This document shows positions 41,787 through 50,654 of a stretch of 50,811 bases of DNA, one piece after another. The stretch's first letter is position 1. The number at the start of each line of letters is the position of its first letter. Source of the DNA: Lysinibacillus_B sp036662795 (GTDB lineage: Bacteria; Bacillota; Bacilli; Bacillales_A; Planococcaceae); NCBI RefSeq assembly GCF_036662795.1, contig NZ_JBAFWZ010000025.1, positions 1 to 50,811 of the forward strand, given 5' to 3'. Below the pieces are notes generated by a model, which ran no database searches, was not told the origin of the DNA, and saw only the letters and a list, made by a program, of their open reading frames with translations. Made by a program: the position numbers and the translations under genes.

Positions 41787-42849
41787 TTAAGCTCTCTAAT
41801 TTAGAAGCTTGCTCTTCTAAAATTAATGCATCGATAAATTCATCTAGCTTACCTTCGACAATTTGGTCAAGCTTTTGAATTGTTAAGCCGATGCGGTGAT
41901 CTGTTACACGATTTTGTGGATAATTGTACGTACGAATACGCTCAGAACGGTCGCCTGTTCCGACTGCTGATTTACGTGTTGCATCAATTTCCTTTTGTGC
42001 TTCTTGACGATACATATCTGCTACACGTGCACGTAGAATTTTTAACGCCTTATCACGGTTTTTCAGCTGAGAACGCTCATCCTGCATCGATACAACAACC
42101 CCTGTTGGTAAGTGGGTCATACGAACAGCAGACATTGTTGTATTTACGGATTGACCACCCGCACCAGATGATGCGAACGTGTCAACGCGAATATCTTTTT
42201 CGTGAATATCTACATCGACCTCTTCCACTTCTGGTAAACATGCTACTGTAGCTGTTGATGTATGGATACGGCCTTGTGATTCCGTCGCCGGAACACGCTG
42301 TACACGGTGGGCACCATTTTCAAATTTGAATTTCGAATAGGCACCTTGCCCATTAATCATGAAGATGACCTCTTTGTAGCCCCCCATTGCATTCGGTGTT
42401 GCTTCCATAATGTCGATTTTCCAGCCTTGTGTTTCGGCATAGCGTGTATACATACGGAATAAGTCTCCGGCAAAAATATTCGCCTCGTCTCCACCTGCAG
42501 CTCCACGAATCTCCATAATTACGTTTTTATTATCGTTTGGATCTTTCGGGATTAATAGGATACGAAGGCGTTCCTCTAGCTCGTCAATTTGTCCCTTTAA
42601 GTCGTTAAATTCTTCTTTTACCATCTCAAGCATTTCTGGATCTTTTTCGATATCAAGCATTTCACGTGCATCTGCAAACTGTTGCTTTACTTCTTTATAT
42701 TCTCGGTATGCTTCGACTGTTTCTTGGATGTCTGATTGCTCTTTTGAATAATCACGAAGCTTTTTACTGTCGTTCACGATATCTGGATCGCTTAGTAATT
42801 CATTTAACCTTTCATAACGATCTTCAACCGCTTGTAATCGATCAAACAT
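41773..42849 (-). CDS. prfA: Peptide chain release factor 1
   Basis: 358 aa. Ends translation at UAA and UAG. PAT (187-189) is the codon-reading tripeptide, GGQ (231-233) the catalytic loop. AGAGGTGA precedes ATG at 42849. The gene itself ends in TAA. Overlaps prmC. Confidence 0.97.
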   Translation of the reverse strand: MFDRLQAVEDRYERLNELLSDPDIVNDSKKLRDYSKEQSDIQETVEAYREYKEVKQQFADAREMLDIEKDPEMLEMVKEEFNDLKGQIDELEERLRILLIPKDPNDNKNVIMEIRGAAGGDEANIFAGDLFRMYTRYAETQGWKIDIMEATPNAMGGYKEVIFMINGQGAYSKFKFENGAHRVQRVPATESQGRIHTSTATVACLPEVEEVDVDIHEKDIRVDTFASSGAGGQSVNTTMSAVRMTHLPTGVVVSMQDERSQLKNRDKALKILRARVADMYRQEAQKEIDATRKSAVGTGDRSERIRTYNYPQNRVTDHRIGLTIQKLDQIVEGKLDEFIDALILEEQASKLESLNDRA

Positions 42850-42962
42850 TGATTTTCACCTCTACTATTTATATAAGCCATACTGGCAAGTTGTTTATAT
42901 TCCACCTTCAATAGTATAAAGAAATTGCGCCTCTCATGCTACAATTATGCGAAAATCTTTCA

Positions 42963-43535
42963 TTAAAGTGGTGGATTTTGATGGCATTTGCGACATACAG
43001 GATAATAAGAGTCATTTCCACCTATTTGAATTTGATCACCCGTATAGATTGGCTTTTTATTTTCATCAACACGAAGGTTCATCGTAGCTTTTTTATGGCA
43101 GAACCAACAAATCGTTTTCATTTCCTCAATTTTATCAGCATAAATGAGCATATAGCGACTTCCTTCAAATAGGTCGTTTTTAAAGTCATTTTTTAAACCG
43201 AATCCCATTACTGGAATATTTAGCTCATCTACAATTTGCGTTAATTGCTGGACATGCTCCTTTGTTAAAAATTGAACCTCATCAATTAATACACAATACA
43301 GCTTTTCCTCATGATTTCGGACAATATCAAAAATATTTGTTCTATCGAAAATGGCAATAGCTTCACTTCTCAGACCGATTCTACTCGATACTACACCTAC
43401 TTCATCTCGCGTATCGATTCCCGAAGTGAAGATTAATACCGGCTTATTTTGTTCTTCATAATTATGTGCTACTTTTAAAATTTCAATCGATTTTCCACTA
43501 TTCATTGCCCCGTATTTAAAAAATAACTGTGCCAA
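42963..43535 (-). CDS. tdk: Thymidine kinase
   Basis: 190 aa from TTG at 43535, with AAAGGGG eight bases upstream. Phosphorylates thymidine for salvage. P-loop YGAMNSGKS (8-16), CVLIDEVQFL, a lasso ending GGNDSYYPVC and two Cys pairs (CWFC, CRKC) for zinc. The P-loop G-A-M-N-S-G-K-S and start MAQLFFKYG follow the Listeria/E. coli branch rather than the G-S-M-F-S-G-K-S form I recall for B. subtilis, although the locus is the same. Confidence 0.95.
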   Translation of the reverse strand: MAQLFFKYGAMNSGKSIEILKVAHNYEEQNKPVLIFTSGIDTRDEVGVVSSRIGLRSEAIAIFDRTNIFDIVRNHEEKLYCVLIDEVQFLTKEHVQQLTQIVDELNIPVMGFGLKNDFKNDLFEGSRYMLIYADKIEEMKTICWFCHKKATMNLRVDENKKPIYTGDQIQIGGNDSYYPVCRKCHQNPPL

Positions 43536-43563
43536 TGCTCTGTCCCCTTTCTAATTATTGCTG

Positions 43564-43602
43564 AAAAAAATGCCTGCTGGACGACTTTACGCTCAGCAGG
43601 CA
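43564..43602 (-). terminator. Terminator of rpmE
   Basis: TGCCTGCTG (43571-43579) pairs perfectly with CAGCAGGCA (43594-43602); minus-strand tail of seven T. Twelve bases after the rpmE stop, so tdk has separate or read-through expression. Confidence 0.92.
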
Positions 43603-43613
43603 TTTTATCAAAA

Positions 43614-43817
43614 TTAGTTTTTAAGACCGTATTTTTTGTTGAAACGATCAACACGTCCGTCAGCAGACGCGAATTTTTGACGACCAGTGTAGAATGGGTG
43701 ACATTCGTTGCAGAACTCGACAACGATTTTTTCCTTTACTGAACCAGTCTCAAAAGTGTTACCGCAAGAGCAAGTTACTGCTGCAGTTTTGTAATCTGGG
43801 TGAATTCCTTGTTTCAT
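43614..43817 (-). CDS. rpmE: Ribosomal protein L31 (zinc form)
   Basis: 67 aa. MKQGIHPDYKTAAVTCSCG...FCNECHPFYTGRQ with Cys16, Cys18, Cys36 and Cys39, the zinc-binding set of the C+ form, so it is the zinc-replete paralogue. GAGAGGAG precedes ATG. Follows rho as in B. subtilis. Confidence 0.97.
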   Translation of the reverse strand: MKQGIHPDYKTAAVTCSCGNTFETGSVKEKIVVEFCNECHPFYTGRQKFASADGRVDRFNKKYGLKN

Positions 43818-43999
43818 ATTCGTTTTCTCCTCTCGCCCTGAACCATCTGGTACAGAGTATTATTCGAACTGCACCTTACATAGCCCGAATATGTTATTAC
43901 AGATGAACCGTAATAAAAGCGTTAAAGCCAGCTACATATGTGCACGTTGCATACTTAAAGTATAATAGCATAGACGATTCCAAAAATGCAAGGGGTATT

Positions 44000-45283
44000 T
44001 TATAGTAAACCTTTTCCTTTTGTCGCTTTTTTCATATCAGCATCTAGCTTCTCGAAAAACTCCTCATTCGATTTTGTTGTACGTAATTTACGTAAGAATT
44101 TTTCGGCGAAATCTGGTGCATCCGAAAATGTTTTACGAATTGCCCAAAGCTTCTCTAGTTGGTTAGCCGGAATTAATAATTCTTCTTTACGTGTACCAGA
44201 ACGACGGATATCAAGTGCTGGGAAGATACGGCGCTCAGCTAAATGACGATCTAAATGTAGCTCTAAGTTACCTGTTCCCTTAAATTCCTCGTAAATTACT
44301 TCATCCATACGAGAGCCAGTATCGACTAATGCTGTTGCTAAAATAGTTAAACTACCGCCCTCTTCTATATTACGTGCTGAACCAAAGAATCGTTTTGGAC
44401 GGTGGAATGCTGCAGGATCAATACCACCAGAAAGTGTACGGCCACTTGGAGGAATAACTAAGTTGTACGCCCGAGCCAAACGTGTAATCGAGTCCATTAA
44501 AATGATTACATCACGCTTATGCTCCACTAAACGGCGGGCACGCTCTAATACGATTTCAGCAACCTTCACATGGTTTTCTGGCACTTCATCGAATGTTGAG
44601 GAAACAACGTCTGCCTTTACTGAACGTTCGATATCTGTTACCTCTTCTGGGCGCTCATCAATTAGTAAAACAATTAACTCTGCTTCTGGATAATTTGTTG
44701 TAATGGCATTCGCAATCTCTTTTAATAATGATGTTTTACCTGCCTTTGGTGGCGCAACGATTAAACCACGTTGACCAAACCCAACTGGCGCGACTAAATC
44801 CATAATACGTGTTGATAATTTATTAGATTCTGTTTCTAGTTTAATTTGACGATCTGGATATAATGGCGTTAGGGCCGGGAAGTGAACACGTTCTTTTGCA
44901 ACCTCTGGATCCTCACCATTTACTGCTTGTACTTGCAATAAGCCATAATAACGTTCATTTTCCTTTGGTGGTCGTACTTTTCCCGTTACTTTATCCCCGT
45001 TACGAAGGTCAAAACGACGAATTTGTGAGGCTGAAATATAAATATCCTCTTTTGATGGTGCATAGTTGATTGGACGAAGGAAGCCAAATCCTTCCTGAGA
45101 TACGATTTCTAGTACACCTTCCATAAAGAAATAGCCTTCTCGTTCTGATTGAGCTTTTAAAATGGCGTAAATTAATTCTTTTTTATTAAGCTTGCTATAG
45201 TAAGAAACTTTAACTTCGCGCGCATGAGCATATAACTCTTTTAACGTCATATCTTCTAGTTGCGCAATTGTAAGAGCTGACAT
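44000..45283 (-). CDS. rho: Transcription termination factor Rho
   Basis: 427 aa. Hexameric RNA helicase that ends transcription. N-terminal helical part (1-48), cold-shock-like RNA-binding fold (about 50-125, GFLRPINYAPSKEDIYIS), and the motor with PPKAGKTSLLKEIA (Walker A, about 178-190), VIILMDSITRLARA (Walker B) and the R-loop region. No large inserted domain. A modest ribosome site, GGGGA, lies before ATG. Confidence 0.97.
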   Translation of the reverse strand: MSALTIAQLEDMTLKELYAHAREVKVSYYSKLNKKELIYAILKAQSEREGYFFMEGVLEIVSQEGFGFLRPINYAPSKEDIYISASQIRRFDLRNGDKVTGKVRPPKENERYYGLLQVQAVNGEDPEVAKERVHFPALTPLYPDRQIKLETESNKLSTRIMDLVAPVGFGQRGLIVAPPKAGKTSLLKEIANAITTNYPEAELIVLLIDERPEEVTDIERSVKADVVSSTFDEVPENHVKVAEIVLERARRLVEHKRDVIILMDSITRLARAYNLVIPPSGRTLSGGIDPAAFHRPKRFFGSARNIEEGGSLTILATALVDTGSRMDEVIYEEFKGTGNLELHLDRHLAERRIFPALDIRRSGTRKEELLIPANQLEKLWAIRKTFSDAPDFAEKFLRKLRTTKSNEEFFEKLDADMKKATKGKGLL

Positions 45284-45353
45284 AACATGTCCCCAGTCTA
45301 TTTAGATTTTTTATATTATGGATGTTCTCGAAGTGGATGAAACTTGTAAGAAG

Positions 45354-45380
45354 ATGCCCGGAGAAAGGTATTCCGGGCAT
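45354..45380 (-). terminator. Hairpin after glpX
   Basis: ATGCCCGG (45354-45361) pairs perfectly with CCGGGCAT (45373-45380). The minus-strand tail CTTCTTAC is poor in T, so partial read-through into rho is likely. Confidence 0.6.
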
Positions 45381-45394
45381 ATTATATTTAGAAG

Positions 45395-46357
45395 TTATTT
45401 ATTGTAAGTTGGTTTTTTTTCGAAACTGTGACGTCCTTCAATAAAACGAACAGTTCCTGATTTTGCACGCATAACGACTGAATGCGTTAATGCATACGCG
45501 CCTTTATATTGTACACCACGTAAAAGCTCGCAATCTGTTACAGCAGTTGCTGCAAAAATAGCATCATCCCCTTTTACAAGGTCATCCATAGAAAGGACTT
45601 TATCAACATCTATACCCATTTCCTTACAACGCTGTAGCTGTGCCTCATCTTCCGGTACAAGTTTTGCTTGGAAATCGCCACCTAGACATTTTAATGCTAC
45701 GGCAGAAATGACGCCTTCAGGGGCACCACCCGTACCGAACATAATATCAATACCTGTTTCATCAAATGCAGTGTTGATTGCTGCACCTACGTCACCATCT
45801 TGAATAAATTTAATACGGGCACCTGCCTCGCGAATTTCATCAACGATTGCTTGGTGACGTGGACGATCTAAAAGTGTTGCTACAACGTCAGAAATATCCT
45901 TATTTTTCGCTTTCGCTACTTGTAATAAGTTATACGTAACAGAAGCATTAATGTCTACTTTCCCTGCCGCTTCTGGTCCTACAGCGATTTTTTCCATATA
46001 CATATCTGGTGCATTTAAAAGATTACCACGATCTGCAATGGCTAAAACTGTCATCGCGCCATTTGTTCCCTTCGCTACAATATTTGTACCTTCTAAAGGA
46101 TCGACAGCGATATCTACTTCTGGTCCACCATTACGTAAACCGAGCTCTTCACCGATATATAGCATCGGTGCCTCATCCATTTCACCTTCTCCAATAACAA
46201 CCTTTGCATGCATTGGGATTGTATCAAACATAACGCGCATTGCCGTTGTTGCTGCGTCATCTGCTTCATTTTTTAGTCCGCGTCCCATCCATTTGGCTGA
46301 AGCAATTGCTGCAGCCTCTGTCACGCGGACTACTTCCATTGATAAACTACGTTCCAT
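45395..46357 (-). CDS. glpX: Class II fructose-1,6-bisphosphatase
   Basis: 320 aa from ATG at 46357 with GGGAGG ten bases upstream; the frame to 46408 is too long for the family. Gluconeogenic removal of the C1 phosphate. WMGRGLKNEADDAATTAMR, VIGEGEMDEAPMLYIGE (metal site), VDPLEGT and GTGGAPEGVISA are the GlpX signatures. Lies between murAB and rho as in B. subtilis (ywjI). Confidence 0.95.
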   Translation of the reverse strand: MERSLSMEVVRVTEAAAIASAKWMGRGLKNEADDAATTAMRVMFDTIPMHAKVVIGEGEMDEAPMLYIGEELGLRNGGPEVDIAVDPLEGTNIVAKGTNGAMTVLAIADRGNLLNAPDMYMEKIAVGPEAAGKVDINASVTYNLLQVAKAKNKDISDVVATLLDRPRHQAIVDEIREAGARIKFIQDGDVGAAINTAFDETGIDIMFGTGGAPEGVISAVALKCLGGDFQAKLVPEDEAQLQRCKEMGIDVDKVLSMDDLVKGDDAIFAATAVTDCELLRGVQYKGAYALTHSVVMRAKSGTVRFIEGRHSFEKKPTYNK

Positions 46358-46426
46358 TATAAATTTGCCTCCCGTTTTCAGCCCTATTGCTGAAACTTTC
46401 ACTACCATTGTAACATATTCATCGCC

Positions 46427-47710
46427 TTAAGATTCTAGACGGTTTTGAGTACTTGTCAGAATTGTTTCACGACGAATATCTGCACCAAGCGCGCAAAGCT
46501 TTTTAATGAGTGAGCTATAGCCGCGCTCAATATGATATATATCGTGTATTTCTGTTTCTCCCTTACTAAGGAGACCAGCGAGTACAAGTGCTGCACCTGC
46601 ACGTAAATCTGTAGCTGTTACAGTTGATCCTTCAAGAGCTGTTGGCCCTTCAATAATTGCCGTATTTCCTTCAACACGCGCTTTGGCATTCATTCGACGA
46701 AGCTCATCAATATGCTTAAAGCGTGCAGAGTAAATTGTATCCGTTACTTTAGATGATCCTGTTGCCTGCGTTAATAACACCGAAAGTGGCTGCTGTACAT
46801 CAGTCGGAATACCTGGGTATACAAGCGTTTTTACATCTACTGCATGAAGCGGACCTTGCTTCGGTACGAATATACTTTCTTCGTCCTCATCAATTTGAAC
46901 GCCCATCTCACGTAATTTCGCAATCACAGCCTCTAAATGAAGAGGAATCACATTATCGATTAAAACACCATCGCCTATTGCAGCTGCCATAATCATAAAG
47001 GTTGCCGCTTCAATACGGTCTGGAATAATTGTATGCTTCGTACCGTGTAATTCTTCTACACCGTCAATACGGATTACACTCGTACCAGCTCCTTTAATTT
47101 TCGCACCCATATTTGAAAGCAATGTCGCCACGTCGATAATTTCAGGCTCCTTCGCTGCATTTTCAATGACAGTCCGACCTTTTGCAAGAACTGCAGCAAG
47201 CATGATATTGATTGTTGCACCGACACTGGCAACATCTAAATAAATTTTTGCACCGCGTAATTCATCAGCACGTAAGTAGATTGCGCCGTGCTCATTTGTT
47301 ACGGTTGCACCTAACGCCTCAAACCCTTTGATATGTTGGTCAATAGGACGTGGACCTAAAAAGCATCCACCAGGCAACCCAATGACAGCCTTTTTAAAGC
47401 GCCCGAGCATAGCCCCCATTAAGTAATAGGAGGCGCGGAGCTTTTTTACATTGCCATTCGGAAGAGGCATTGCAAGCATTTTGCTCGGATCAATTGTCAT
47501 TTTTCCATTGTCAAATGTTACTTCGCCACCGATTTCCTCAAGCAAGGCTTTTAGTGTCCATGCATCTGAAATTTCTGGAATCCCTCCAATTGTAACGGAA
47601 GAGCTCGCCAAAATTGATGCAGGGATTAAAGCAACAGCGCTATTTTTTGCACCACTTACCTTTATTGTACCTTGTAGACGTTTGCCGCCTGTAATTTTAT
47701 AAACATCCAT
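46427..47710 (-). CDS. murAB: UDP-GlcNAc 1-carboxyvinyltransferase MurAB (MurZ)
   Basis: 427 aa from ATG at 47710; GAGGAG lies 12 bases upstream, a little far, but earlier starts lack any site and exceed the family length. Second MurA paralogue: VSGAKNSAVAL with Lys22 and LPGGCFLGPRP with Cys116 of the PEP site. Locus between tal and glpX is that of murAB. Both paralogues look active here; division of labour cannot be read from sequence. Confidence 0.96.
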   Translation of the reverse strand: MDVYKITGGKRLQGTIKVSGAKNSAVALIPASILASSSVTIGGIPEISDAWTLKALLEEIGGEVTFDNGKMTIDPSKMLAMPLPNGNVKKLRASYYLMGAMLGRFKKAVIGLPGGCFLGPRPIDQHIKGFEALGATVTNEHGAIYLRADELRGAKIYLDVASVGATINIMLAAVLAKGRTVIENAAKEPEIIDVATLLSNMGAKIKGAGTSVIRIDGVEELHGTKHTIIPDRIEAATFMIMAAAIGDGVLIDNVIPLHLEAVIAKLREMGVQIDEDEESIFVPKQGPLHAVDVKTLVYPGIPTDVQQPLSVLLTQATGSSKVTDTIYSARFKHIDELRRMNAKARVEGNTAIIEGPTALEGSTVTATDLRAGAALVLAGLLSKGETEIHDIYHIERGYSSLIKKLCALGADIRRETILTSTQNRLES

Positions 47711-47753
47711 ATAAGCGTACGACTCCTCATGGTTGGAAAGATTATTTTTCTTA

Positions 47754-48404
47754 TTATTGACCTTCACGCTTCGACCAATCCGCTAAAAATCCTTCAATTC
47801 CTTTTTCAGTTAATGGGTGATCTAATAATTGCTTTAAAACTTTGAATGGTGTTGTAGAAATATGCGCACCCGCTAACGCTGCATCAGTAATATGCTGCGG
47901 ATGACGAATTGAAGCGGCAATAATTTCAGTTTTAATATCGTGGATTGTAAAGATGTCAGCAATCGTTGAAATCAAGTCAACACCATTATGACCGATATCG
48001 TCAAGACGGCCTAAAAATGGTGATACATAAGTGGCACCTGCACGAGCAGCCATTAATGCCTGATTAGCAGAGAAAATAAGGGTTACATTCGTTTTAATAC
48101 CCTTTTCGGCGAAGAATTTACATGCTTTAAGGCCATCTGGTGTCATCGGTAATTTTACCGTAATGTTCGGATGGATTGCCGACAGCTCAAGTCCTTCTTT
48201 AATCATCCCTTCAGCATCTAAAGAGATTACTTCCCCACTTACCGAGCCATCAACTAGCTCAGCAATTTCACGTAAACGATCATGGAATGAAATATTTGCT
48301 TCCTTTGCTACAATGGATGGGTTTGTTGTAACACCTGATAAAATACCCCAAGAGTGTGCTTCTTTAATCTCATCCAAGTTCGCTGTATCAATAAAAAATT
48401 TCAT
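47754..48404 (-). CDS. tal: Transaldolase (TalC/FSA type)
   Basis: 216 aa from ATG at 48404 with AGGAGG eleven bases upstream. Short transaldolase: MKFFIDTANLDEIKEAHSWGIL at the start, GVTTNPS, ITVKLPMT with Schiff-base Lys84, NVTLIFSANQA. Moves a three-carbon unit in the pentose phosphate pathway. Follows fba as in B. subtilis (ywjH). Confidence 0.96.
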   Translation of the reverse strand: MKFFIDTANLDEIKEAHSWGILSGVTTNPSIVAKEANISFHDRLREIAELVDGSVSGEVISLDAEGMIKEGLELSAIHPNITVKLPMTPDGLKACKFFAEKGIKTNVTLIFSANQALMAARAGATYVSPFLGRLDDIGHNGVDLISTIADIFTIHDIKTEIIAASIRHPQHITDAALAGAHISTTPFKVLKQLLDHPLTEKGIEGFLADWSKREGQ

Positions 48405-48444
48405 AGTAATAAAATCCTCCTGACAAGTATAGTTCTTTATATCA

Positions 48445-48481
48445 AAAATCAAGAGAAGGCTGATTTACTCAGACACTTCTC
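48445..48481 (-). terminator. Terminator-like hairpin between fba and tal
   Basis: GAGAAG (48453-48458) pairs with CTTCTC (48476-48481), with inner CTGA/TCAG; minus-strand tail TTGATTTTTG. Probably partial. Confidence 0.5.
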
Positions 48482-48511
48482 CTGCAATCACTTCAAGCTG
48501 TTCGCTTTCTC

Positions 48512-49366
48512 TTAAGCTTTTTGAGAGCTACCAAATTCGCGCATTTTACTAATAACCGTAGTTTTGATAGCTTCACGAGCAGGTGCTAAATATTTACGAG
48601 GATCATACACTTTTTGATCGTTGTTTAACACTTCACGGATTACTTTTGTTGCTGCAATTTGATTTTCTGTGTTCACGTTAATTTTTGCAGTACCTAAAGA
48701 AATTGAACGCTGGATATCCTTTGTTGGAATACCAGTGCCTCCGTGTAGTACTAGAGGAAGGTCCGCTAAGTTAGAGATTTCTTCCATTTCTTTGAAGCCT
48801 AAGTTCGGCTCCCCTTTATAAGGACCATGCACTGAACCTAAAGCAGGCGCTAAGCAATCAATGCCCGTTGCTTCAACAAGGTTTTTACATTCCTGTGGAT
48901 CTGCATAAATAATGCCGCCAATCACGCCATCTTCTTCGCCACCAACAGTTCCTAATTCCGCTTCTACTGATACACCTTTAGCATGTGCATATTGGACAAC
49001 TTTTTTCGTAATTTCTACATTTTCTTCAAATGGATGGTGAGAAGCATCAATCATTACAGATGTAAAGCCCGCGTCAATCGCTTCTTTACATTTATCGAAG
49101 CTAGAACCATGGTCTAAATGAATAGCTACAGGTACAGTAATGTTGTAGCTTTCAATTAAGCCCTTCACCATATGTACAACTGAGATAAAGCCACCCATGT
49201 ATTTACCAGCACCTTCAGATACACCTAAAATAACAGGTGAATTTTCTTCTTGTGCCGCCTGTAAAATTGCTTGTGTAAATTCTAGGTTGTTAATATTAAA
49301 TTGACCTACAGCATACCCTTCTGCTTTTGCTTTAATTAACATTTCTTTCATAGAAACTAATGTCAT
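48512..49366 (-). CDS. fbaA: Class II fructose-bisphosphate aldolase
   Basis: 284 aa from ATG at 49366 with AAGGAGG nine bases upstream. Zinc-dependent cleavage of fructose 1,6-bisphosphate. AVGQFNINNLEFTQAIL, VPVAIHLDHGSSFDKC (zinc His), DASHHPFEENV, LPLVLHGGTGIPTKDI and KINVNTENQ are all present. Between spo0F and tal as in B. subtilis. Confidence 0.97.
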   Translation of the reverse strand: MTLVSMKEMLIKAKAEGYAVGQFNINNLEFTQAILQAAQEENSPVILGVSEGAGKYMGGFISVVHMVKGLIESYNITVPVAIHLDHGSSFDKCKEAIDAGFTSVMIDASHHPFEENVEITKKVVQYAHAKGVSVEAELGTVGGEEDGVIGGIIYADPQECKNLVEATGIDCLAPALGSVHGPYKGEPNLGFKEMEEISNLADLPLVLHGGTGIPTKDIQRSISLGTAKINVNTENQIAATKVIREVLNNDQKVYDPRKYLAPAREAIKTTVISKMREFGSSQKA

Positions 49367-49506
49367 TATAAAAATCCTCCTTGGGATATAAATATTGATG
49401 GAAAACATTCAAATCAATCATAACAAAAACAGCCAGTATGCGCTACTGCCTGCTTTAGTGTATACAGAATTATTTTTCACTATGGAAGTGAAAATTCGAC
49501 ACTTTA

Positions 49507-49863
49507 TTATTCTAATATTTTCTTTACTTCGTTTTGAATATCAAAAATGTTAAATGGCTTTGTAAAATAACTTACTGCACCTAATTGGAGTGCTTCTTCA
49601 ATAATATTTTGCTCTCCGTAGGCAGTCATCATCACGACTGGAATAGCAGAATTTCTTTCCTTTAGATGACGAAGAATCTCTATACCATTCATTCCTGGGA
49701 TTTTCATATCTAATAATACACAATCTATTATTTCCTCATCAAAAATGCGTAAAGCTTCTATTCCATTCGGCGCTAAAAATGTTTGATAGCCTTCCTTTTT
49801 AAATACTTCATTTAATAAAAGTCGGATTCCATGTTGATCATCTACAATTAATATTCTTTTCAT
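49507..49863 (-). CDS. spo0F: Sporulation phosphorelay regulator Spo0F
   Basis: 118 aa from ATG at 49863 with GGGGAG seven bases upstream; a longer frame to 49923 runs through the promoter. Single-domain receiver that takes phosphate from Kin kinases and passes it to Spo0B. Asp8, Asp9, phosphorylated Asp52 in LLDMKIPGMNG, Thr80 and Lys102 are all in place. No output domain. ILIVDDQHGIRLLLNEVFKKEGYQTF is almost the B. subtilis sequence. Confidence 0.97.
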   Translation of the reverse strand: MKRILIVDDQHGIRLLLNEVFKKEGYQTFLAPNGIEALRIFDEEIIDCVLLDMKIPGMNGIEILRHLKERNSAIPVVMMTAYGEQNIIEEALQLGAVSYFTKPFNIFDIQNEVKKILE

Positions 49864-49903
49864 ATCACGACTCCCCTTACCGATAATTGTCAATCTATAA
49901 TAT

Positions 49904-49930
49904 ATTCTATACTTTTTTTCCAATTCCTGC
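49904..49930 (-). promoter_or_regulatory. Sigma-H promoter of spo0F
   Basis: Minus strand GCAGGAATT (49930-49922), 11-base spacer, ATAGAAT (49910-49904). Both boxes fit the sigma-H consensus RNAGGAWWW and RNNGAAT, in line with sigma-H control of spo0F in B. subtilis. Confidence 0.75.
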
Positions 49931-50001
49931 TTATTATTATATCAAATTCCCCATTTTGCAATTAGATTGATTCAATTTTATAATAGAGTGGAGGTGGATT
50001 T

Positions 50002-50541
50002 ATGTCGAAAATTTTAACTACTCAATTAAATGGTCTATTAGGACGAATTCAAGCAAGTGAAGAAGAAGCAATTGAGGATACAGCTCGTTTACTTGCACAA
50101 GCTACAATTGGACATGGAAATGTATATTTTGCATGCTTCGGTGAGATGAAGGCAGTAGAGATGAATGCCCTATCGAGTGAAGCGCCTTTCGTAAAACTCA
50201 TTCCCTGGACACCAGCTACTAAAATTACTGAAGCTGACCGTGTTTGTATTTTCACGCGCAGTGCAAATAACGCGGACGCTATTTCATTAGCCCAGCAGCT
50301 TTATGATCACTTTATTCCATTTTCAGCCGTTGCAAGTGAAGTAGCGAATGAAGAGAATGTACTGAGCGAGCTTGCCTATACGTATATTAGCATGAAGATA
50401 CGCGGTGGCATTTTACCACACCCAACAAATCTAGGTGAACGTATCGTGTTTCCCCATTTAATCGCAGCGCTGTATATCTATGAAGCAATAAAAATGAATT
50501 ATGATGAAATGATTTCTGATGAGGATGAATTAGCGGAATAA
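50002..50541 (+). CDS. DUF2529 protein (YwjG-like)
   Basis: 179 aa with GGAGGTGG before ATG. A Rossmann-like sugar-isomerase (SIS) style fold is likely: GHGNVYFACFGEMKAVEMNALS, ADRVCIFTRSANNADAISLAQQL, GGILPHPTNLGERIVFPHLIAALYIYEAI. Matches YwjG from the same place in B. subtilis, divergent from spo0F. Function unknown. Ends at a strong terminator, after which array 4 begins. Confidence 0.85.
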   Translation: MSKILTTQLNGLLGRIQASEEEAIEDTARLLAQATIGHGNVYFACFGEMKAVEMNALSSEAPFVKLIPWTPATKITEADRVCIFTRSANNADAISLAQQLYDHFIPFSAVASEVANEENVLSELAYTYISMKIRGGILPHPTNLGERIVFPHLIAALYIYEAIKMNYDEMISDEDELAE

Positions 50542-50546
50542 TCGTT

Positions 50547-50585
50547 AACCACTACCGAACCTATTGTTTGGTGGTGGTTTTTTTT
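50547..50585 (+). terminator. Terminator of the DUF2529 gene, before array 4
   Basis: AACCACTACCGAAC (50547-50560) pairs over 14 positions, two of them G-T, with GTTTGGTGGTGGTT (50566-50579), then a T run to 50585. Confidence 0.9.
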
Positions 50586-50654
50586 GTTTGGGGTTGGTTT
50601 TTTGGGGTGGTGGTGGTTTTTTTGGTTTGGGATTGGTTTTTTTGGGTGGTGGTG
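50586..50654 (+). repeat. G/T-rich 39-bp tandem repeat leading into array 4
   Basis: TTTGGGGTTGG (50587-50597) returns as TTTGGGATTGG (50626-50636), 39 bp apart, each followed by a T run and GGGTGGTGGTG. The terminator 3' arm carries the same TTTGGTGGTGG string, so the repeat may have grown from it. The strand has almost no C. Confidence 0.75.
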
